From: Armigeres subalbatus
Taxonomy: Eukaryota; Arthropoda; Insecta; Diptera; Culicidae
Assembly (NCBI RefSeq): GCF_024139115.2
Contig: NC_085139.1
Span: 250,390,067-250,454,066, forward strand
Direction of reading: 5' to 3'
DNA length: 64,000 bases
Numbering within the stretch: the first letter of the stretch is position 1; every line of letters starts with the position of its first letter. Positions 49,842 to 61,373 of the stretch are shown here, piece by piece. A program made the position numbers and the translations under genes. Below the pieces are notes generated by a model. It did no database searches. It was not told the DNA's origin and saw nothing but the letters and a program-made list of their open reading frames with translations.

Positions 49842-50518
49842 TCTATATACATAAAAATGAATTTCTGTCTGTCTGAACCTTATAGACTCGGAAACTACTG
49901 AACCGATCGGCGTGAAAATATGTATGCAGAGATTTTTGGGGCTAGGGAAGGTTCTTAAGACGGTTCGAGACCCCTCCCATTTTTGGAAAGGGGTGCTCCC
50001 TTACAAACGGAACATCAATTTCATCATAACTCGAGAATTAATCAAACAAATGGAACAAAATCTGGCATGTGGAAGTTTTGGAAGGCTTCGAGACCCCTCC
50101 CCCTTCTGAAAAAAGGGGCTCCCATGCAAACGAAATAAAAATTTCTTCGTAACTCGAGAATAAATCAATTAAATGGAACCAAATTTGGTATATGGAGGTT
50201 TTTGTATACAAGAAATGTTTCTTTGGTGCCCGTCTTCTAAAGAAATTGCGAACGTGAAAAAAAAATCAAAGAACACAGGATTTTGTTTTTACACGATTTT
50301 TTTTTCGCTCGTATTTTTGATCGTGTAACTTCAATTTGCCACCAAACTCTTCGCAACATGTTTCAAAAAATCCAGAATAAATCAAAGAAAAATCACATGA
50401 TAATTAATATACGTTAAACATTTAGGATGAGTGGAAAATTGAGAAAATGTAAATCGCGTAAAAACAAAATCCAGTGTAAATCAATTTCAGGCGAAACGAA
50501 GTTCGTCGGGTCTGCTAG
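49842..50518. mobile_element. Helitron-like non-autonomous element
   Basis: Begins TCTATATACATAAAAATGAA after an A and ends GTTCGTCGGGTCTGCTAG before a T, fitting A|TC...CTAG|T insertion. A short inverted repeat (ACGAA...TTCGT) precedes the 3' end. The interior has two units of about 130 bp, each with GGTTCGAGACCCCTCCC or a close variant and a TAACTCGAGAAT segment. No replicase gene. Confidence 0.55.
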
Positions 50519-50866
50519 TAGTTCATAATTTAAATATCCTCTCAGAATTACAATAGTAGTTTGTGCAACTAGTTGCAAAAAGATGATTTTTTCAGCACGA
50601 GTTGTACGTTTATCAAACGAGGCTTGCCGAGTTGGATAAATACTACGAGTGCTGAAAAAATCAAGTTTTGCAACGAGTTGCACACGCTATTTTTTGCAAT
50701 GACGAAAAATGGGCTTTAATGTGATAAATCTGTACCAAAATGTTACAATTGTATTTACTTCACATAATCAATCTTACCAAAATGTCATGCTACTGCAGAA
50801 AACAAACATATTCCATGTTATCGTGCCACATTGTATGCTCGACATACCATAAAGCGATAGATAAAC

Positions 50867-52201
50867 CTGGGGTGGCATTGCGCATCTCGATTCGAACGTA
50901 ATTCTATCGAGTCGAACATGTTTGGCGATTCGATCTCGAAAACGACTCATCGTTCGAGTATGCTCGAGGAGGTACAAGAATAACGAGATGTTTTGGCATT
51001 ATGGATACTCGATGGCACACTGGAAAACGACTCAAGTCGAATGAAAAACACTCGTCACCTTTATAGCTTTCGAATGTTGTTCGAGAGCGATTTCTTGTTG
51101 AAAGTTTTTAATTATATTTGTTATTATTTCTTTACGGAAAGAGAATAAATGGTTCATTATTGTATCTTGAAGGAAACAATGTTATTAGTATACCTACTTT
51201 CATAGTTTCCAGACAATATGCAATCTCTAATTATCCCGAAATCCGCGTAAAAAACGACTTCAACTAAAATCTTTTTTGTTTCTGGCAGTTTTCACGTCGA
51301 TCACGTCACGTCGAAAATCGATGGGTGTATATTTTAAAATCTACGTTAAAATAGTTGAGTTAAATAAAAATAAGAAAGGTAAAACGCGCAAGAGATAACC
51401 TAAGTGCATTTAACTAAAACACATGGATACATCAAAGTAACTTATTATAGAATCTTCCTTTAGCTTTAAATTATTTAGCTGAAAATTGGATCTGTGGCAT
51501 AAATTCGAGTAAACATAAAACTTATAATTTGTGTCGTAACAATATCTCAATTTACAAAACATATCGTATCGGCATAATGTTCTATTCGGTTACAACTGCT
51601 CAATAAATAATACACCCGATTCTGTTTTTACACGGATTTTTTTTACACAGCCGTGTAAAGAAATCTCATACAAAATTTTTGCAAAGTTGTTCCATTTAGC
51701 ATGATTCAATTCATTTAGCAAAATCAAAAAACTTATTCTACACGGATTTTCGAATTTTGAACTGAAAACTTTTTTTACACGGAACGCTTCCCCCGTGTAA
51801 AAAAAGAATCGGGTGTAATCCTTTTTATAGTCATTGAGCACAATTTGCTTGTTTATAAATTAACTGCCAATTCATGCCTTGAAGGATGCCTTTCCAACAG
51901 GCAACACGCTACACGCAGATGAAATTACTCTTGTTCTCTCTGTTTACTCACATTCGCCATGCGCTGAAGGTTGTCTCTCCAGCGGGCGGCATACTAAACA
52001 CGGAGACAGCTATCTCTTATTCTCTCTGTTTACATTTCGTTTGACAGAACATACTCGATTGAACTAGTACAGCACCATTCGAAATCTTGTACTGCGACTG
52101 CATGAAGTCGAACGAAATACATAATGCCGCAATTTTTTCGAATCGAATGCAAAAACGTACGAATCGAGTGATTCGATTCGAGATGCACAATGCCACCCCT
52201 G
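50867..52201. mobile_element. Nested DNA element with GGGGTGGCATTG ends
   Basis: The left end CTGGGGTGGCATTGCGCATC and the right end, read in reverse as CAGGGGTGGCATTGTGCATC, are inverted repeats. They are followed on both sides by TCGATTCG-rich subterminal sequence. It interrupts repeat copy B. A clear target duplication is not visible. It contains a smaller MITE and repeated heat-shock-unlike CTCTCTGTTTAC phrases. No transposase. Confidence 0.65.
51613..51815. mobile_element. TA-flanked MITE, innermost of the nest
   Basis: CACCCGATTCTGTTTTTACA at the left and GTAAAAAAAGAATCGGGTG at the right, with TA outside both (51611-51612, 51816-51817). Further internal ACACGG/CCGTGT pairs strengthen the foldback. 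Confidence 0.75.
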
Positions 52202-52735
52202 CTTTTAGATAATTTGATGTCATGTCCATTAAATTATTTCATTAATTACGTGACACAGAGGATACACTGTTTGAACACTCACCCAAGTTAATTGAACTAA
52301 ATCTGGTCATATAATTATTGTTCTAATGCTGGTTTTTCATTATAGCACCAAAATGAGTGCTATAATGGATATTATGCAACCCATTTGAGTTGCATAATGT
52401 TCATTAAAGCACCCATTGCATTGGTATGGAAAAGTAGGCCGTTTTATCACTCAAACGCCAACTGTAATCCAAGTATTATGATCAGGAATTGCAAAAATGT
52501 TCTTTTTCATCCCCGATGGCATTACATTATTAACTGCGATGTGTCAAAGCCAAGATTTTATTTTTGCAATGCCCAGGAAAATCGAAAAAAAAAATCTACA
52601 CCGGACCGGAAACCGAACCAAAGGTCTCCAAAAGTTTCAAGAACTATTTTATTTTTTGAAAACATCAAACATCTCAATTTTTTACCCTTTCTTTGGGAGT
52701 GTCTAAAATTTTACTTTGTATTCGTAATGCCTTCG

Positions 52736-55700
52736 GGCACGGCAAATGCTGGGTAAAGCGTACCATTGGTACTTCGCGTACCTGAAGGAATAAAATAGAC
52801 CCCATCTCGCGGTCCTTAGCCTCTTACCCAGCAACTCCTATCCCTACCTCCCCGCGGTGCTGGCCGGGATACGAGCAACCTTAGGGAAGATCGGGTAACC
52901 AACCCCGGTGGGAACTATGGTTTTATGCTGACAGGGAAGGGGGGGTTTGCTCCTCCCCGGAGGTGCAAATCTTATTGAGCGTCTGTTCTCCATGTCAGGA
53001 TCGGCTCACAACAGCGTCTGTTCTCCATGTTAGGGGCGGCTGATCATCGTCCGAGTGCCAGCGAGGGACTCTAAGTGAAACTGTGCACCATGGTCCACCG
53101 GAAATAAGGAGGAATGGTCCTCCGGAAATTTGGGGGGTTTGGTGTCAGGCCCTGCAAGCCAGCCTTTAAATAATCTTGAGCAACGAACAATCAACAAGAG
53201 AATACGGACCGGAACCATCGGCGAAGACCACTGCGACGAAAAGGGACTAGCGATTGGAAACTCGGTTCGTGGAACTGCAAATCTCTCAACTTCATCGGGA
53301 GCACACGCATACTCGCCGATGTGCTCAAGGACCGTGGATTCGGCATCGTAGCGCTGCAGGAGGTTTGTTGGAAGGGATCAATGGTGCGAACGTTTAGAGG
53401 TAATCATACCATCTACCAGAGCTGCGGCAACACACACGAGCTGGGAGCAGCTTTCATAGTGATGGGCGATATGCAAAGGCGCGTGATCGGGTGGTGGCCG
53501 ATCAATGAAAGAATGTGCAGGTTGAGGATCAAAGGCCGGTTCTTCAACTTCAGCATAATCAACGTCCATAGCCCACACTCCGGAAGCACTGATGATGATA
53601 AGGACGCATTCTACGCGCAGCTGGAACGTGAGTACGACAGCTGCCCAAGCCACGACGTCAAAATCATCATAGGAGATTTGAACGCTCAGGTTGGCCAAGA
53701 GGAGGAGTTTAGACCGACTATTGGAAAGTTCAGCGCTCACCAGCTGACGAACGAAAACGGCCTACGACTAATTGATTTCGCCGCCTCCAAGAATATGGCC
53801 ATTCGTAGCACCTACTTCCAACACAGCCGCCCGTATCGGTACACCTGGAGATCACCACTGCAGACAGAATCACAAATCGACCACGTTCTGATTGATGGAC
53901 GGCACTTCTCCGACATTATCGACGTCAGGACATATCGTGGCGCTAACATCGACTCTGACCACTATCTGGTGATGGTTAAACTGCGCCCAAAACTATCCGT
54001 CATCAACAATGTTCGGTACCGACGACCGCCGCGGTACGACCTAGAGCGACTGAAACAACCTGATGTCGCCACTGCATACGCGCAGCATCTCGAGGCAGCG
54101 TTGCCGGAAGAGGGTGAGCTCGATGGGGCCCCTCTTGAGGACTGCTGGAGTACAGTTAAAGCAGCCATTAACGACGCAGCGGAGAACAACGTCGGGTATA
54201 TGGGTCGAAGTCGACGGAACGATTGGTTCGACGAAGAGTGCAGACAGATTCTGGAGGAGAAGGACGCAGCGCGGGCGGTCGCGCTGCAGCAAGGTACCCG
54301 GCAGAACGTGGAACGTTATAGACGGAAGCGGAGACAGCAGACCCGCCTTTTTCAGGAGAAGAAACGCCGCCTGGAAGAAGCGAAGTGCGAGGAGATGGAA
54401 CAGCTGTGCCGTTCTCAAGATACACGCAAGTTCTATCAGAAGCTCAACGCATCCCGCAAAGGCTTCGTGCCGCGAGCCGAAATGTGCCGGGATAAGGATG
54501 GGAGCATCTTGACGGACGAACGTGTGGTGATCGAAAGGTGGAAGCAGCACTACGAGGAACATCTGAATGGCGTGGAGAGTACAGGCAGTGAAAGTCAAGG
54601 CAGCGGAGGAGATGACTACGTCAGTTCAGCGGACGATGGAAGCCAACCAGCCCCCACCTTGAGAGAAGTTAAGGATGCCATTCAACAGCTAAAGACCAAT
54701 AAAGCAGCTGGTAAGGATGGTATCGGAGCTGAGCTCATCAAGATGGCCCCGGAAAAGCTGGCCACTTGCCTGCACAACCTAATAGTCAAAATCTGGGAAA
54801 CTGAACAGCTACCGGAGGAGTGGAAGGAAGGGGTTATATGCCCCATCTACAAGAAAGGCGACAAACTGGAGTGTGAGAACTTTCGAGCGATCACCATCCT
54901 TAATGCCGCCTACAAAGTGATATCCCAGATCATCTTCCGTCGTCTGTCACCATTAGTGAACGAGTTCGTGGGAAGTTATCAAGCCGGCTTCGTTGACGGC
55001 CGCTCAACAACGGACCAGATCTTTACTGTACGGCAAATCCTTCAAAAATGCCGTGAATACCAGGTCCCAACGCACCATCTGTTCGTTGATTTCAAGGCGG
55101 CATACGACAGTATAGACCGCGTAGAGCTATGGAAAATTATGGACGAGAACAGTTTCCCTGGGAAGCTTACCAGACTGATCAAAGCAACGGTGGATGGTGT
55201 GCAAAACTGTGTGAAGATTTCGGGCGAACACTCCAGTTCGTTCGAATCGCGCCGGGGACTAAGACAAGGTGATGGACTTTCGTGCCTGTTGTTCAACATT
55301 GTGCTAGAAGGTGTCATGCGGAGAGCCGGGTGTAACAGCAGGGGTACGATTTTCAACAGATCCAGTCAATTTATTTGCTTCGCGGATGACATGGACATTG
55401 TCGGCCGAACATTTGCAAAGGTGGCAGAACTGTACACCCGCCTGAAACGTGAAACAACAAAAGTTGGACTGGTGGTGAATGCGTCAAAGACAAAGTACAT
55501 GCTTGAGGGCGGAACCGAGCGCGACAGGGCCCGCTTGGGAAGCAGTGTTACGATAGACGGGGATACCTTCGAGGTGGTCGAGGAATTCGTCTACCTCGGA
55601 TCCTTGCTAACGGCTGACAACAACGTTAGTCGTGAAATACGAAGGCGCATCATCTTTGGAAGTCGGGCCTACTACGGGCTTCAGAAGAAACTGCGGTCGA

Positions 55701-56203
55701 AAAAGATTCGCCACCGCACCAAATGTGTCATGTACAAGACGCTCATAAGACCGGTTGTCCTCTACGGACATGAAACATGGACAATGCTCGAGGAGGACTT
55801 GCAAGCACTCGGAGTATTCGAGAGACGGGTGCTTAGGACCATCTTTGGCGGTGTGCAAGAAGACGGTGTGTGGCGGCGAAGAATGAACCATGAGCTCGCC
55901 CAACTCTACGGCGAACCCAGTATCCAGAAGGTAGCTAAAGCCGGAAGGGTACGATGGGCAGGACATGTTGCAAGAATGCCGGACAGCAACCCTGCAAAGA
56001 TGGTGTTCGCTTCCGATCCGGCAGGTACGAGACGGCGTGGAGCGCAGCGAGCGAGATGGAGCAGACCAGGTGCAGAACGACTTGGCGAGCGTGGGGCGTA
56101 TCCGAGGATGGAGAGATGCGGCCTCGAACCGTGCATTGTGGCGTCAAATTGTTGATTCAGCGTTATCTGTTTAGATGTTAACTAAATAAATGAATGAAAT
56201 GAA
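52736..56203 (+). mobile_element. Full-length RTE-clade LINE with 14 bp target duplication
   Basis: TCGTAATGCCTTCG lies immediately before (52722-52735) and after (56204-56217) the element. It is 3468 bp, a usual RTE size, with a 5' UTR of about 440 bp and a very short 3' UTR ending in AAATAAATGAATGAAATGAA, the short-repeat tail typical of RTE. It lies within the 14.3 kb hAT-ended unit and is the youngest-looking retrotransposon in the window. Confidence 0.92.
53180..56155 (+). CDS. RTE retrotransposon endonuclease-reverse transcriptase ORF
   Basis: One open frame from just after a TGA (53177) to 56155, about 990 codons. An AP-type endonuclease starts LGSWNCKSLNF and shows VALQEVCW, IIGDLNAQVG, QIDHVLIDGRHF and the IDSDHYLVMVKL SDH motif. 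A charged linker follows. The reverse transcriptase has TNKAAGKDGIGAELIKM, GVICPIYKKGDKLECENFRA, FVDFKAAYDSIDRVELWKI, RRGLRQGDGLSCLLFNIVLE and the catalytic FICFADDMDIVG, then VYLGSLLTADNNV and the C-terminal MNHELAQLYGEPSIQKVAKA and RWAGHVARM block. There is no in-frame ATG ahead of the endonuclease; the first falls after the catalytic Glu motif. One extra base near 56060 shifts the last 40 or so codons; the expected ending continues in the next frame to a TAG at 56172-56174. Otherwise intact. Confidence 0.88.
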   Translation, partial: ATNNQQENTDRNHRRRPLRRKGTSDWKLGSWNCKSLNFIGSTRILADVLKDRGFGIVALQEVCWKGSMVRTFRGNHTIYQSCGNTHELGAAFIVMGDMQRRVIGWWPINERMCRLRIKGRFFNFSIINVHSPHSGSTDDDKDAFYAQLEREYDSCPSHDVKIIIGDLNAQVGQEEEFRPTIGKFSAHQLTNENGLRLIDFAASKNMAIRSTYFQHSRPYRYTWRSPLQTESQIDHVLIDGRHFSDIIDVRTYRGANIDSDHYLVMVKLRPKLSVINNVRYRRPPRYDLERLKQPDVATAYAQHLEAALPEEGELDGAPLEDCWSTVKAAINDAAENNVGYMGRSRRNDWFDEECRQILEEKDAARAVALQQGTRQNVERYRRKRRQQTRLFQEKKRRLEEAKCEEMEQLCRSQDTRKFYQKLNASRKGFVPRAEMCRDKDGSILTDERVVIERWKQHYEEHLNGVESTGSESQGSGGDDYVSSADDGSQPAPTLREVKDAIQQLKTNKAAGKDGIGAELIKMAPEKLATCLHNLIVKIWETEQLPEEWKEGVICPIYKKGDKLECENFRAITILNAAYKVISQIIFRRLSPLVNEFVGSYQAGFVDGRSTTDQIFTVRQILQKCREYQVPTHHLFVDFKAAYDSIDRVELWKIMDENSFPGKLTRLIKATVDGVQNCVKISGEHSSSFESRRGLRQGDGLSCLLFNIVLEGVMRRAGCNSRGTIFNRSSQFICFADDMDIVGRTFAKVAELYTRLKRETTKVGLVVNASKTKYMLEGGTERDRARLGSSVTIDGDTFEVVEEFVYLGSLLTADNNVSREIRRRIIFGSRAYYGLQKKLRSKKIRHRTKCVMYKTLIRPVVLYGHETWTMLEEDLQALGVFERRVLRTIFGGVQEDGVWRRRMNHELAQLYGEPSIQKVAKAGRVRWAGHVARMPDSNPAKMVFASDPAGTRRRGAQRARWSRPGAERLGERGAYPRMERCGLEPCIVASNC

Positions 56204-56935
56204 TCGTAATGCCTTCGCGTTATAATAAAATCGAAACAACTTTAGTTAACTCACTTTAATATGAAAATTAGGCATTGTGCACAAATTATGTACCACTTGA
56301 AGGGAAGGGATGGGGGTTGAGCAACCGCAACTTATTGTGAAACAGAGAGAAGGGGAGTTTGTGAATCGTTACGTAACAAAACAACCAAATTTGAACCAAA
56401 TCAAAATCGGATACGCGATTTGCATTAATACAATGTTCTGCTTAGAATAAGGATAGAACATAAAAAAGACAATGACAACGGTTTTTTTTGTAATATTCTT
56501 ATAACAATTGGGTATTATAATATGGAGGGGGTTAGAGGTGTGCGCCGGTCCGATATTCAGCGGCGGCGGCGTTGTTCCGATTTTTGGTCGGCGGCGGCGA
56601 AAGCCATATTAGACGGCGGCGGCGTGAATCGGCGTGGCGATTTTTTTAATACGTTTCTTTGAGATTTTTTTTTGCTTTTTTTCGGGATGTTTTTAAGCAG
56701 GGTTTCGACTTTTCGTTTCAATGAGACCAAAGCAAGCGTTTTTCGGACCAAGGGAGAATCTTTTTTCGTTGTTTATGTTGAGGATCATCTTTCACCCATC
56801 AATCTTTTTCCAAAATTTGTCTGGGAAGATAAACGAAAATCTTGCCTATTAGATGAAAATCCTTTTTCGATTCATCACTTTTACATCTCTCACACTTTTC
56901 GCGAGAATTATCGCAGAACAATTACAAAATTGTAT

Positions 56936-57010
56936 GATCGTACCGGGACTCGAACCCAGAATAGTAACAATAATAGCTGTGCGGATGCGCTTACTCTAGC
57001 CACACCACCA
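56936..57010 (-). repeat. tRNA-like (SINE-type) segment
   Basis: The minus strand has an A-box-like TGGCTAGAGTAAGC and a B box GGGTTCGAGTCCC in the right order about 45 bases apart. The acceptor arm (GGTACGA at the 3' side) has no complementary 5' partner, so it is not a working tRNA gene. Confidence 0.5.
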
Positions 57011-58169
57011 CGCTATCTGTATGTAAGCGTTAAGTTATTTGGTTCACATAAGCAACTACCATTTGCATTTATGGCGCCACGAAAAGACTCGAATATGAAA
57101 GAGAAAGAGCAAACCAACGTTTGGCGGCAATCGAAGTGAGCGAAAAATGGTTATCACTGGGCTGTTTTTCTTTCCCGAAAAGCGATTTCTCCGCGAAAAT
57201 TTTGGTGAGGGAGGATACTGTGCTCCTGAGATTGAGTGAGCATTACGAACCCTGTTTTTAAGACATTAACGGAAAAATCTGATGAACTTCTTCCAAAAAC
57301 ATCTTAAAGTTTTTCCAAAATATTCATTTGGAAATAATTTTCGGATTGTTCGAGAATTTTCCGGAATTACCAACAGAAGCTCTTTGGTAATCCAAAAGAA
57401 AATTGTTTTGAATTTTAGCAGGAGATTCTTTGTTCCATTTGTTCCAAATTGTTCCAAATTACTACAGGAAAATGTTCGGAATATTCGCGGAAAGTTCCTT
57501 TTTAGTTTCTGTTGAATATTTTTTTGAAATTTACTTAGAAAATTCTTCATAATTGTAGAAGAGTGCGGCTAGTAGAGTAAGTGTTTTAACGTTAGCTTGC
57601 TCAGTCTAGAAAAAATAAGACGTATAGTTTGGCATGACCATCGTTAGAACAGAAGGTTCTTCAGAATATCAGCGGGAGACTCTGGAGTTTTCATAGAAAA
57701 TTCTCTGAAATTTTCACGAGGAATTCTCCGGAATTTAAATGAAAAATTTATTAGAATTTCCGCGCAAAGTTGTTCAAAATGTAGATGTCAATAATAAAAT
57801 TTTTGGTTTTCAACAGAAAATCTCTCGGAGTTTTTAAGAAATTTCGTTGGATTTCTAAGGAAAATTCATTGTACAGCAGACGTTTGCTGCAATGCTTTTT
57901 GACTGCAATTCGATAGTTGCAACAGTTTTGCAGTTATCAGAGCGCTGAACTTCATAACAATTTCAAACAAACTCGATGATAGCTGCATTGTGCTGCACAA
58001 TCTGGTGCACTTCTATGGCATCTGACGTCGAATGACAACCGTTTGATGTCTAGAATGCGTTGCAGTTATTGATCGGTATTCGCTAACTGAAACGTAAACA
58101 TGTTTCAGTTATTTAACGACACGAGTCGTTATCCATAAGAAATTCTTGGGAAATTCCAGAGACTGAAAG

Positions 58170-59350
58170 CAAAATACGGCCGAACTGGTAATTTGACCAA
58201 AAAAGTCGATTTCCCTAACAGGTCGTTTGGTCGAAATGGTCGTTTGACAGAATGGGTAATTTAGCCGAAAATGTTGTTTGGCCAACGAGTCACATGGTCA
58301 AATGTCAATTACTGAATGGATAATATAGTCAAAAATGTCCTCCCATTTGGCTAAATGACATTTACGGCGAAATGGCCTTATTGTCAAAAGTTCATTGAAC
58401 GAAATTTCGCAATCTCTCTACTTTGTAAGCCGATTCAAGCCAAAAATATCCGAAACTGCTATTAGGTCGAAAATGGTTTGTCCGCAAATGTTGTTTGACC
58501 GAAAACGACATAAACGACATAAAGGGACATTCGACCCGAACTGGTAGTTTGGTCGAAAAAATCGTTAGACCGAATAGTTCATTTTTAATTAATAATTAAA
58601 TACCCCTTCGGCCAAACGGCATTTTCTGTCCAAGTGACCTATTTGGCCAAAATTTCTCACAACTTACAACTTACGACTTCTTACAAAATTTAATTCTTAC
58701 CAAACTGCATTTTTGGTCAAATGATCTATTCGGTCAAACGACTTTTTCGGCCGAACGGCATTTTAAGTCAAATGCTCCTTTCGGCTGTATGTTACTTTCG
58801 GCCAAACTACATTTTCGGTCAAACAATTTCCAACCTGATATCAGTTTAGATAAACGTTCAGTTCGGCTTGGCTAAATGGAAATTGTTTAGAAGACTTTTG
58901 GCTTAACGGCCAGTATCGACTTAAAAAATAGAAAGGTTACGGAATTGTGTTCAATTGTCATTTGACAATTTTGCCAAACGAGTGACCAAGAACTTTTTTC
59001 AAATGGACCTAATTGATTCTGACCTTGATTTTTGGAATAATGATTGTGCTCTTAATGGAAATTATTTTGGTCAACTCATGCACCCTACATAAAAAATAGA
59101 TTGCGACCAATCCGGTAGTAACGTCAGTTGAACGAAATATGCTGAATAGAAAAAGTATGAATCGTTTCAAATTTCAAGGTAAAATACAGTTACGCCTATA
59201 TGAAAAAGTTCCTAGATATTATCCATTCAGTAATTGACATTATGCCAAATAACATTTTTAACTAAATGGCTTCAGTGACCAAACGATCATTTCGGTCAGA
59301 TGACTTATCAGGACAAACGGCTTTTGTGGGCAAATTACCAGTTCGACCAA
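58170..59350. repeat. Long scrambled TTTGGCCAAA-type short-repeat field
   Basis: Dozens of short phrases on the pattern GGTCAAA/TGG, GGCCAAACGG, GGTCGAAATGG and TTTCGGCCAAA in both orientations. It is the same motif family as 33540-33640. No ORF. Confidence 0.65.
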
Positions 59351-60365
59351 TCGAATTTCCGAAGAATTTTTTATGGACAATGCAAAGAGTTTTTTGAAGA
59401 AATTAAAAAAAAACTTAAACAAGTTCGAGCTATTTTCCATTGAGTATCCCAAAGTTTTTTTTAAATTTACATTTTGAATAATCTTCCGCGGTAGTTTTGA
59501 AGAATTTTTGAAAATTCCAGGGAGTCTCCCGCGGATATTCCGAAGAATTGTCTGCTTTAACATTGGCTATGCCATACTAGTCATCTTAATTAATCTACAT
59601 TGAGAAAATCAACGTTGAAGCATTTTCCAATCACAATATCGTACAATTATGAAGGATATTCTGTGTAAATTTTGAAGAGCACTCAACAGGCACTTTCCGT
59701 GGTTATTCAGAATATTTTTCTGTGGAAATTTGGAACAACTTCTGATGACTTCAACAACAATATCCTGATGAGATTCTCATGTAAAGTCTGAAGATTTTTT
59801 TGCTGAAATGCCAATAAGAAGTTGTTTTAAACTTTCAAGATAATCATTGGTATTTTTACGAAAAATTCTTCGGTGTTACAACGAGATGTGGTAGGGATAA
59901 ACCAGGAAATTTTTTCGGACTTCTTCAACTTGAATCGGCGTGGCAAATTTTAAACGGCGGCGCGCCGCTACAAAAATGTCGGCGGCGGCGGCGTGCCAAA
60001 AACTGTCGGCGGCGCACACCTAGGGGGTTGTCTCAGTGAGCGTTACTTGTTGTTACATGAAGGGGGGAGGTTTGGTAATGTGTATAATTACATAATTTGT
60101 GCACAAAGCCTTATTAGTGTTTCCAAAGTTATAAATAACGAACAGGAAGTACTTAAAATTATTATTTTTTGATATTCATGGGTTTTATAGAGGCCAAGCA
60201 AATATTCATTTCCCATTTTTACATGCCCCCAGAAAAAAATTAAAGATAACAGGGGGTACCTCAAGCAATGCAAAGGTCTGTCAAAGATCAGTGTGGTACC
60301 CCACTGAAGGAAAAGGTTGAGAACCGCTGCTCTAATGGCGCCATAATTACACGGTGCCACTATTT

Positions 60366-60570
60366 TCTTCCTTTACTTCCTTTTACTTTCACTTCCACTA
60401 ATTAGTGGAAGTAAAAGGAAGGAAATGATCGTTTAACCGTGTAACATTTCCCCTAAGACGCCCGCAAATAATTAATCACCATAATTACGTTTTGGCCCCT
60501 GGCGTTTTTTCTTTAACTCAAATAACGTCCTAAATCAAAAGACGTTATTTGAGTTAACGAAAAAACGATG
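60366..60570. repeat. Two short near-perfect palindromes
   Basis: First: CTTCCTTTTACTTTCACTTC, then CACTAATTAGTG, then GAAGTAAAAGGAAGG (about 60377-60422). Second: TTTAACTCAAATAACGTC and GACGTTATTTGAGTTAA around an 18 bp loop (about 60512-60560). Both are just outside the 14.3 kb unit and look like MITE remnants. Confidence 0.6.
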
Positions 60571-60598
60571 TGACGGCGTGGTTGTCATCGATATCAAT

Positions 60599-61104
60599 CT
60601 ATTCGTCGCTGTTTGATTGACTTTCTTTAACAGTAGGGCTAGATAGTTCATTGGATGTTGTTGATTGTGGAACGATTCCCAACGGAGGAATCAGTTTTTT
60701 TTTCAATAAACCATTGTGTAAAGCTGCAGGTAGAGTAGTTGGGGTTCTATTGGTTTCAAATGATTTCCATTGGCATAAAGGTCGTGGTGGATGTAAAGCT
60801 GATGGAAAGTAAGTCGGCCACGTTGGTCTTTTGTCTAATGCTAAACATATACAAAGGAAAAAGGGAGGTAATGTTCTGTATCGGCCTAACTTGGTCATTT
60901 AAATATGCAATAAAACCTTACGAAATGCATCGAATTGTATGGAATACATGTTTCGCTAAAAATGGCACGACTGACTGGCTACTTCTCCGATCATATTGGA
61001 CTTCGTGGATCTTTGGATTCACTTGCTTCAAACGGTGGCTGGGCGCAAATCTCATGAGCTTTGTTGTTTCTAAGAAGGGAGATACGCAAATTGAATCGAT
61101 GTAA
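60599..61104. other. Open but unrecognised sequence
   Basis: Open on the minus strand for 99 codons (60898-60599, Pro/Thr-rich, containing SFETNRTPTTLPAAL) and on the plus strand for 121 codons. Neither shows a domain I can name. A decayed transposon ORF is possible. Not called as a gene. Confidence 0.25.
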
Positions 61105-61373
61105 AATATGTTTTTTCATTGACATAGTTTAAGTTTAGTTAAGCTGAGTTATCTTGAAATTATGCCATTATGCAACATAAAAGTTCTGAAATGTTATACA
61201 AAATAGCCATGGAAGAAAAAGAAATCCAAAAATGATTTTAAAAAAAAACTGGAACACAAACACAGAATAGTACTTGCAGAATTACAAAACACTTGTTCCT
61301 ATATAATTATATTTAGCAAAGGTACCTATTTTTTTAAATCCACAAATTTTCTCAACTATCTACCACTCTGGTA

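Larger units (their letters stand above)
50551..52497. repeat. Hairpin-rich 620 bp repeat, copy B, interrupted
   Basis: Matches 4120-4738 on both sides of a nested element (50867-52201). The three hairpins are preserved despite point differences. Confidence 0.8.
56534..60021. mobile_element. hAT-like element with GGCGGC ends and perfect 8 bp duplication
   Basis: AGGGGGTT flanks both sides (56526-56533, 60022-60029). The left end is AGAGGTGTGCGCCG...; the right end, read in reverse, is AGGTGTGCGCCGCC.... Both are followed by runs of GGCGGC. The interior has no transposase but includes a tRNA-like segment, decayed GGAATTC-type repeats (57270-57860, 59360-59880) and the long TTCGGCCAAA block. 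It sits inside the 14.3 kb unit. Confidence 0.8.
46014..60329. mobile_element. hAT-ended composite unit, 14.3 kb
   Basis: The left end CAGCGGTTCTTAAACTGGGG and the right end, read on the minus strand as CAGCGGTTCTCAACCTTTTC, share the first ten bases and one after. Both subterminal zones carry GGGGTACC-type motifs (left GGAGGTACCTTTGC; right GGGGGTACCTC...GCAATGCAAAGG). The flanks TTCTAATG (46006-46013) and CTCTAATG (60330-60337) match 7 of 8. The parsimonious reading is one hAT-type element inflated by nested insertions; two separate ends meeting by chance is the alternative. No matching transposase is seen. Confidence 0.5.

Noticed and set aside
53378..56147. Minus-strand ORFs opposite the RTE frame
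   Set aside because: Shadows of the endonuclease-reverse transcriptase frame.
60599..61104. Possible small gene on either strand
   Set aside because: No domain, no splice context and overlapping open frames on both strands; reported only as unrecognised sequence.
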